From contig OZ012685.1 in the NCBI GenBank assembly GCA_963942565.1, positions 1,911,595-1,975,594 of the forward strand: 64,000 bases of DNA. The letters are read 5' to 3'. Origin of the DNA: Maea johnstoni. Its lineage: Eukaryota > Annelida > Polychaeta > Spionida > Magelonidae. Below are positions 57,872-64,000 of this stretch, one piece after another (the stretch's first letter is position 1; every line of letters begins with the position of its first letter). The translations under genes and the position numbers were made by a program. The notes below the pieces were generated by a model. That model had not been told where the DNA came from and ran no database searches. It saw only the letters and a list, made by a program, of their open reading frames with translations.

Positions 57872-58048
57872 ATGTTTAGGTATGCAAATCCCTACGACTT
57901 TGAACCAAGAGTGGCTGAAGGTGATCAGGTGGATTATATGGACATAGTTCAAGGTGTTGATGAATTTGATGGTCAAGATGTTGAAACAGAGGGCTGGCGC
58001 TTAAATAGCATGTTGTGGTGCAACTGTCAGACTTCTTTCCTTCTTTAA
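57872..58048 (+). CDS. P2X7-like ballast-domain protein, N-terminal exon
   Basis: A 58-residue frame starts at ATG 57872 (TCAAGATGT) and closes with TAA. It begins MFRYANPYDFEPRVAEGD, continues as an acidic stretch with many Asp/Glu, and ends GWRLNSMLWCNC before an unrelated TSFLL. P2X7-like proteins of invertebrates commonly have PYxFEP, an acidic linker and a RLxNTxWCxCGxC zinc-binding start. The PYDFEP, acidic, RLNSxxWCNC order matches this. The expected next Cys and MPT segment is missing, so the exon ends near the WCNC codons or the gene is broken. No downstream exon was found. Assigned by recalled motif only. Confidence 0.5.
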   Translation: MFRYANPYDFEPRVAEGDQVDYMDIVQGVDEFDGQDVETEGWRLNSMLWCNCQTSFLL

Positions 58049-58940
58049 ATTATCAGGCCCCTTCCAAAGGTATTCTTGACATTTCTTTTCTATAATCTTC
58101 ATGAATATGTACACAATTACTAAAGGAAATGAAGATGATTGCTGTTCCCAGTACTGCTAGTCATTTCCTGTGTTTACTACCTTGTGTCCCATGGGGTCTA
58201 GATGTGTAATGCCAATTGGACAAGGTCAATTACCCTGTGTGTCCCTTTCCTTTACTTACTTTTGTTATTACCCTAGGGACCTAGACATAAGACAAAACCT
58301 CAGTTGTAACACAACTAACAAAATCCTGCACAGTCTATTCTCAGTGGATTAATAAAGACCATGTTGAGGTACCTATGAAAATTGCCATTCACCCTGAAAG
58401 TTAGCTGTTAGGGTTGCTTAAGTCTGTACATCAGATCATAATATTGAAGAGTATGATTATTAATCATAAGTCATTAAGAGAAGGTTGGTAATGAGTAAAT
58501 GAAAATGTCATTTATTCTATCATAAATAAAAGAAAGGGTCATTTGCAATTTGAGATATTTTGATTTCAACCTTCCTCTATATTGCAGTACTATTTAGAAA
58601 TGTATTTCTTCCCAGTGAAAATGGGGTCATGACTGACTATAACCTTAGCTGTTTCAATTTTGTAAGTTAGGGAATGATATTTAACCTTCTCATGCTGGCT
58701 TAATATTAAACATTTAATGCATACACCTGTGCTTATATTCGTTGAGCAACTGAATGAAGGTAAATCATGTTGAGACTAGTAAATGTATACCAATAAAGTA
58801 AATAAATCCCGAAATTGATAAATTGCAAGATCACTTCTGCTTGAAATAAGAGATTTATGAAAATTGGTTACCAGATATTATATCCTTGAAGAAAGTAAGA
58901 CTAGATGCTAGGAGTCGCATGGAGCATGATAAAAGGTGTA
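58049..58940. other. no recognisable feature
   Basis: AT-rich unique sequence between the convergent P2X7-like and THAP reading frames. I found no continuation exon for either. Confidence 0.45.
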
Positions 58941-59271
58941 TCAATTGTGACTGTTTCTTTTTTTGAAGAAGTGTGAGAGATTATGCACACCTATTTCACA
59001 AGTACCCAAACCTTTTAAAAAAGCATCCCTCTTCAGAACCTTGTTAACTGTACTCTGAAGTAATCCTGACTGCAGTGTGTGATTCCTGACATAATCCTCG
59101 TCAGTGAAGTGGTCTGAACATACATATGCATACTTCAGGACAGGTGGGTTTAAAAGTTTCATGGATGCTAACCACTGTTTTTGTCTAAATTTACTACTAG
59201 GAAATCTATGAAAGCTTTCTCCACTACCGTGTCTTTTTTTTACAGCCAATTGCTGCACATGATTTCACCAT
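58941..59271 (-). pseudogene. THAP zinc-finger domain exon, frameshifted
   Basis: On the reverse strand ATG at 59271 (AAAATGG) opens MVKSCAAIGCKKK. After a run of eight A (59234-59241) the matching frame is the next one, continuing RHGSGESFHRFPSS, then KQWLASMK, YVCSDHF and VLKRDAF. This is the C2CH layout of THAP domains: C-x4-C, about 40 residues, C-x2-H, with the conserved FP, Trp and Phe positions. In the ATG frame a stop follows at TAG; one A fewer would keep the frame. So it is a decayed copy, a P-element-type transposase relic or a sequencing error in a homopolymer. AAAAG/GTTTGG and GG/GTACTT are possible donors after the domain. Confidence 0.8.
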
Positions 59272-59814
59272 TTTCTTGCTTGATATATACGTTTTTATGC
59301 AACTTGTGCAGAGAGCTCTTGTCAGGAGCACTGCTGTTAGATACACTGCCCAGAGGTAGCTTGGAGACAGGATGTGATCCCTGCCACCCGATTGTGTCAC
59401 AGCTGATAGCACTTGAAAAACATGGCCGCACCCAGTGGCTGGCAGAGGCTGTCTAGGAGGATGACAATACGCAAAAATTTCCCCTCACGGGATCACTGAG
59501 AGAAAAAGAATGGTAGCATCCTGTTCTTGAAGTGTATAACTTTCATATAAGCTGATATGTTTGTGAGCCTTTAGGGCCCCTTTAAAACAAATCCTCTGCG
59601 CATGATATTCTGTAGGTAATATTCAGTTGAACAATCTGATACAATATGTCAATTGATATCCAGAGAGATTTGTAGGACTGACTGACTACATGGCTAGACC
59701 AGGCACGCTCCTGTGCTGGTTAATTATGTGCTGAAATCAGACTTGTATAAATAACACCTTTCAGTGTATAAAACTATGCTGTTTAACTACCTGCAGCAGC
59801 CCCTTACAGCTAAA
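59272..59814. other. upstream region of THAP exon; nothing else seen
   Basis: If the THAP exon is transcribed, 59272-59460 would be its 5' side. No promoter motif is clear; the sequence is otherwise unique. Confidence 0.4.
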
Positions 59815-60000
59815 TAGGATTTGGTCTCGGCCCGCCAGCGACCTAATACGTCGGTTCTAGCGCCGTCCCTAACTGGTTATTTAGTGGCCTCGCGGGTACT
59901 CCGGGATTCTGGGAGGCCGGCTGGTATTTCAGCAGGAATTAGACAGAGAGCTCAGATTGTGAGGGATGAGGTAATTCATGGAGGGTGTCAGGGACATACA
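59815..60000 (+). other. CpG-containing GC-rich block with open frame, uncertain
   Basis: GGTCTCGGCCCGCCAGCGAC, CTAATACGTCGGTTCTAGCG and ACTCCGGGATTCTGGGAGGC give a short CpG-containing block in AT-rich DNA. The + frame 59821-60108 is open for 95 codons, but the peptide has no recognisable domain. A promoter or 5' exon is possible. Confidence 0.28.
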
Positions 60001-60620
60001 TATACACCTCAACAATATACATCCACATCCACAGCCAGCAGCAAGCAAAAACTACCAGTCACAGCAAGAGCTCTCTACCAAGAGAAGCTGCAAGCAGGTT
60101 GTTCCTGACTACAAATGGTTTCTCTTGTTCGGCATTGAAAATTCACTATCATGAATTCACAGCAAGAACCATTCTGCCAACTTTGTATTCATTAGTACAG
60201 TTAAAAACAGGTAGTTGGTGTCAAGTAAGATACACATACCACACCAACATATCCACAAGCCGGCACCTGGAAGAGCTCTTATTCACAGCAAGAACCTTTC
60301 TGCCAACTTTGCATAGAAGCTTCAGACTTGATTCTTTCAATTCACTCTGTGTTAACATTTACTATTCATTAGTTACAGAGTTACACTTGGTAGTTGGGGT
60401 CAAGTAAACTACATAAACCACCCCAAATATCCACAGCCGGCACCAAAACTTCTATTCACAGCAAGAACCTTTCTACCAACTTTGCATGGAAGCTTCAATG
60501 GTCACTCTGTGTTAACAGTGGCTATTCAGTAGTTATTTATTTAAAACTTTAGTATTGGTGTCAAGTTAAATGCATATACCAATGCCACGCCAACACATTC
60601 ACCGCCAGCACCAAAAAAGA
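60001..60620. repeat. 126-173-bp tandem repeat, three units
   Basis: ATTCACAGCAAGAACC starts at 60155, 60281 and 60454. Each unit continues TTTCTGCCAACTTTG (or similar), CATTAGTTACAG-like, GGTAGTTGGTGTCAAGTAAG and CATATCCACAAGCCGGCACC. Spacing 126 then 173 reflects an internal indel in the second unit. The tail of an earlier unit is visible from about 60001 (CAACAATATACATCCAC). Confidence 0.85.
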
Positions 60621-61543
60621 AGTTGCACTCTTAATATTTTCTCTATCTTAACTCATTCTTGTTTGGCAATGATAATTCATTAAGATTTCAGGGTGTGTTT
60701 GGCATGAAATGCTTCATTAAAGCTGGTAGTTTATAGTTCATCTAATATAGTGTCAGCCATGAGATGGGTGTGCATGGGATTACAAGACAACACAATTTTC
60801 ATCATTTGCAGTGCAGTTATTAGAAACCAGGTATTTCTTTAAGAAGAATTATGTCTAAATTATTATCATATTGTGCATTATGAGTGTGTGAATATGATGA
60901 AAGTAATGTAGGTGACCAATCAGCTACAATGATATGTTATACAAGGAGAATCCTGAGTGCTTGGTGTATTCTAACAGCAAAATAAGGGCCAAAATACATG
61001 TAAAGCAAAGTTAAATAGTGTCAGAAAGCAAATACCAAAAAATAGCTTAGAATACTATTTTAATTTGATTTTGAAATAACAAAATATATAACAGCAAAGC
61101 AAATAAAAGAAAAGTTACTTGTTAGAATTTTTGCCTGCAGTTAAAAGTTTTTATTCACATTGCAAGAAAAGTAGGCCTTAGTTCAATAGGCACTTGTCAA
61201 GCCTGCATGCGGCCGGCCCTCGTGGTAGCAATCATTTCCTGTCATGTGAGAAAATGTAGAGTTAGGTGCAGATTGATTAGACATAGAATAGAGGTTGTTT
61301 GTGATAAGGAAATGTGATCCCAGGCAGTAGAATAGCATTGTGATTGCAGTAGGAATGGTCTCTGGTTGTTGATTGATGTTGCGTGCCCCTGAAGCCAGGA
61401 TTAAGATCACTCGGAACATGAACGCGCCAAAAAGAAACCTGCCAGAAACCCTAATCATCTAGACAGATACTAAATTGGGCAAGCATGCACATTATTCGAG
61501 TAGTGTACGTTTACCCTCTCCCTCAATCTCTTGTTCTATCTTC

Positions 61544-61545
<2 letters not shown>
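60621..61545. other. no recognisable feature
   Basis: AT-rich unique sequence. The 91-residue reverse ORF at 61183-61458 has no recognisable feature. Confidence 0.5.

Positions 61546-61628
<83 letters not shown>
61546..61628. repeat. (CT)n microsatellite, about 41 units
   Basis: Pure CT for 83 bases; the Leu-Ser ORFs across it are artefacts. Confidence 0.97.
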
Positions 61629-61632
<4 letters not shown>

Positions 61633-62662
61633 TCTATACTATCCTCCCCCTTCTTCCTTATATTGTCTCCGTCCCCTATCTTTCACATATACCCACAAAC
61701 ACACATTCACTCACTTAATATTTATGTCAATACATTCTTGATGATCTATGAAATGTATTCAAAGGCTGTCCCAAAGGCTTCTTGTGTGATCTCTGTTGGC
61801 ACCATGGCTACTGATCTGACATCCCTTATCACTCGAGGTTCATCCTGAGCTCCACATACAGGAAGCCAGCAGGTAGATAGCCTTCTCCCTGCTTCGGCAG
61901 CGGTGAGAGCTGCATCCGTTCTGTCTGATAAATACCTCAGCCAGCTGGGATGCAGACCTCATTCTCAACACTCTTTATAATAAATGACTTGCTGAGATAA
62001 AAGAGAATTGCCAAAAGGATGGCATCCCAATAAGTTGTCGTGAAATATTGTGGATCTTAAAAGCAATCAATAGCCAGCCATATACCGGCCAATATGGGAT
62101 TCCTCTGAACCCATTAATCTATGGTGCTCACCAAGATATGACAACTTTGGAATATATCACCATATAAAGCAATATTATATAATTGTCATGAGATAAGACA
62201 CTCCATCACCATAGGTCAGACATTTCGTTATAAAAAAAAAAGCTAAAATATAGGTATATGCGTAGAATACTTATATAAGGGGTGTCCAGAAATGCATTAC
62301 AAACAGTAGATTTGATTGTTATGTCATTAAGTTGCATTGCATTTTTATTGTTATCAAGTTACAATTTCACCATAACTCAGAATTTGTCATGCGGTTTTGA
62401 ATACATTTGTTTCAATAACGTTATTATAAAATTGCTGTTATATTGTCATTTGATTCAAAATTTTAGTTACATAAGTTGCTATAGTATTGACATTTAGTTT
62501 TATTTGTTCTATTATCAACTTTAACTGAATTGCAATTTGGGTTTCAATTGTAAACCCCTCTTCATATCCAGCTGTTCATCAGAAGAGAAGGGACTTTGGA
62601 TATGCATCTACTTGAAAAGGTTTATTGCTAATTCATTCAGTAGAGAAGAAAACAATCATTTG
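61629..62662. other. no recognisable feature
   Basis: Unique sequence, GC-balanced at about 61780-61960, then AT-rich. Confidence 0.5.
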
Positions 62663-63052
62663 CATAAAAAATTGTGGTTGACAGAATGTTTTAAAAAATA
62701 ATAGAAAAAATGGACAACAAAATAATCACTCAAAAAATTAAAGTCAACAAAAAAGTTAAAGAAAAGTTTACAGTCAATATAATTTAAAGATGGAGAAATA
62801 ATCTACGAGTCTAGGAAAACAAATTGGTCAAAATAAAAAGTAAAGTTGAACAAAGAGGCGTCATCACTGCACTATATGTATCATTGATATGATGAATTAT
62901 CAATGTGTCTGGAAACAATCTATTTCTCCATCATCCCAGAGGTTGACTATAATGAATTTCTTTGACTAACTTTTTTGTTGACTTTAATTTTTCTTGTTGA
63001 CCATCATTTTTTACTTTGACAGTTTTTTGTTGACCATAATTTTCTATATTTG
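62663..63052. repeat. long inverted repeat with 25-bp internal units
   Basis: The left arm (about 62663-62800, ending GATGGAGAAATA) and right arm (62931-63052, starting TATTTCTCCATC) are inverted copies around a loop of about 130 bases. AAAGTCAACAAAAAAGTTAA on the left mirrors TTAACTTTTTTGTTGACTTT-type sequence on the right. The right arm itself is made of about four 23-29-base units of TTTTTTGTTGACYWTAATTT type. It could be a fold-back element; no target duplication was identified. Confidence 0.8.
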
Positions 63053-63589
63053 ATTATATGTCTCAACTGAATTAATATATTGTCCATATTGAAGAAAACA
63101 GTACACATGACAGAGGAAAAGGCCTCCGCGTTTGCTGCCTGTAGTTTGTATCATACTTTAGCTATATTGTATCTGTTAGCATAGACCCACTTGACCTGTG
63201 TGGGTGAAGAGTGAGATAGCAGAGTAAGGAACACCCTGACAGGTCTGGCCCACAGATACCAGCACTGAAAGATGAAGATACATGTCTGCATTGAAGACTT
63301 ATATAAATGGTATTTGGTAGATGTTAGTTAAATCATTTGGCTTTTTGGAGCTTATTGTTGTTCCTTAATTCATACAACTAGATAGTGCTTTGGCACTAAA
63401 TAGTTCATCTTGAATCCATCAGCTTAAATTGGCTTATACACTTATTACCAAGGTGACCTTATTACGCCTTGCCCACTGCTGGCAATTACAACTGACTTGT
63501 TGAATTGCTGATGATGCGACTTGTCCCATGTTGAGTCTGCTCATTGACTGAACCTGCTGAAACAAGATTGATTCTTCTGGTTCCCATAG
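63053..63589. other. no recognisable feature
   Basis: Unique sequence. Confidence 0.45.
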
Positions 63590-63980
63590 CAATGCATCTT
63601 TTACCATATGTAGGCCTTAATGAAGCATGGAAGGCCTAGTAACTGTTGCTGCTGGTGATGCATCTTCACCTGCATGATGCATGTACAACCCCTTAATTAA
63701 TGTACCTAGGAATTCCAAGAGAATCCAGGCACTTTCCTAGTATATCTTTCAAGAAATTCCAAGGTATCTCTAGCTTCAATTGATAAGGGGCTCTATTGGG
63801 GCTCTGAAGATGCATCTATAGTCCTGTTGACCTAGATGATGCATCTTTGGCTTAGCCATGCCTGTTTTGCTGTGACTGCAACTCAGGAATTACTGATGGT
63901 TCTTTAGCACAGCTGGCTATAGAGAGGCATCCTTCAAATTCAATTGTTTGATTTCTGGTGAAAGATGCATCTTTGGTTAA
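63590..63980. repeat. dispersed GATGCATC-containing repeat
   Basis: ATGCATCT or ATGCATCTT occurs near 63593, 63659, 63812, 63839 and 63965, mostly as the palindrome GATGCATC followed by TTTGG or TTCACC, with irregular spacing. This may be a very diverged minisatellite or a cluster of binding sites; it may continue past the window edge. Confidence 0.5.
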
Positions 63981-64000
63981 CTACTGCATATTTTGCTCTG

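Overview
This window reads as gene-poor, AT-rich nuclear DNA from an animal. Long microsatellites, many minisatellites, tRNA-derived SINEs and small non-autonomous DNA transposons fill it, and there is no prokaryotic gene density, no operon and no ribosome-binding-site pattern. A THAP zinc-finger domain and what looks like the N-terminus of a P2X7-like zinc-binding (ballast-type) protein, both common in marine invertebrates, suggest a marine invertebrate (mollusc, other lophotrochozoan or invertebrate deuterostome). The phylum cannot be fixed from the sequence alone. No rRNA, functional tRNA, LINE reverse transcriptase, LTR element or CRISPR array was recognised.

Layout. 0-13 kb: a 74-bp minisatellite, two SINEs, a TAG microsatellite and the first members of a TTAA-flanked hairpin MITE family. 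Near 12 kb there is a short head-to-tail array made only of SINE tRNA heads. 13-26 kb: more hairpin MITEs, a long TA tract, several small tandem repeats, two very long G runs and a reverse-strand SINE. 26-37 kb: GAT-rich simple sequence, a CAGGG-ended MITE, a MITE interrupted by another MITE, a promoter-like segment with two cAMP-response elements at about 34 kb, and an 81-bp (27-codon) repeat. 37.3-39.5 kb: a TA-flanked element split by a Harbinger-like element, with the uninterrupted target preserved in a second internal copy. 41-46 kb: ATT/ATC and CTG microsatellites and more MITEs. 46.4-48.8 kb: a 45-bp, 30-copy array derived from the SINE tRNA head, flanked by a diverged pair of duplicated blocks. 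49.4-55.3 kb: 141-bp and about 119-bp repeats and another TA tract. 56-59.5 kb is the only part with convincing coding signals: an ETS-site promoter with a 50-residue ORF, a YY1-site promoter leading to the P2X7-like start, and a convergent THAP exon frameshifted in an A8 run. 60-64 kb: further tandem repeats and a long inverted repeat.

Nothing here forms a pathway. The long ORFs at 47.0-48.6 kb are a by-product of a repeat whose period is divisible by three. The most informative signals are the conversion of a SINE pol III head into tandem arrays, the nested transposons with a readable insertion order, and the small promoter/exon cluster at 56.9-59.3 kb.
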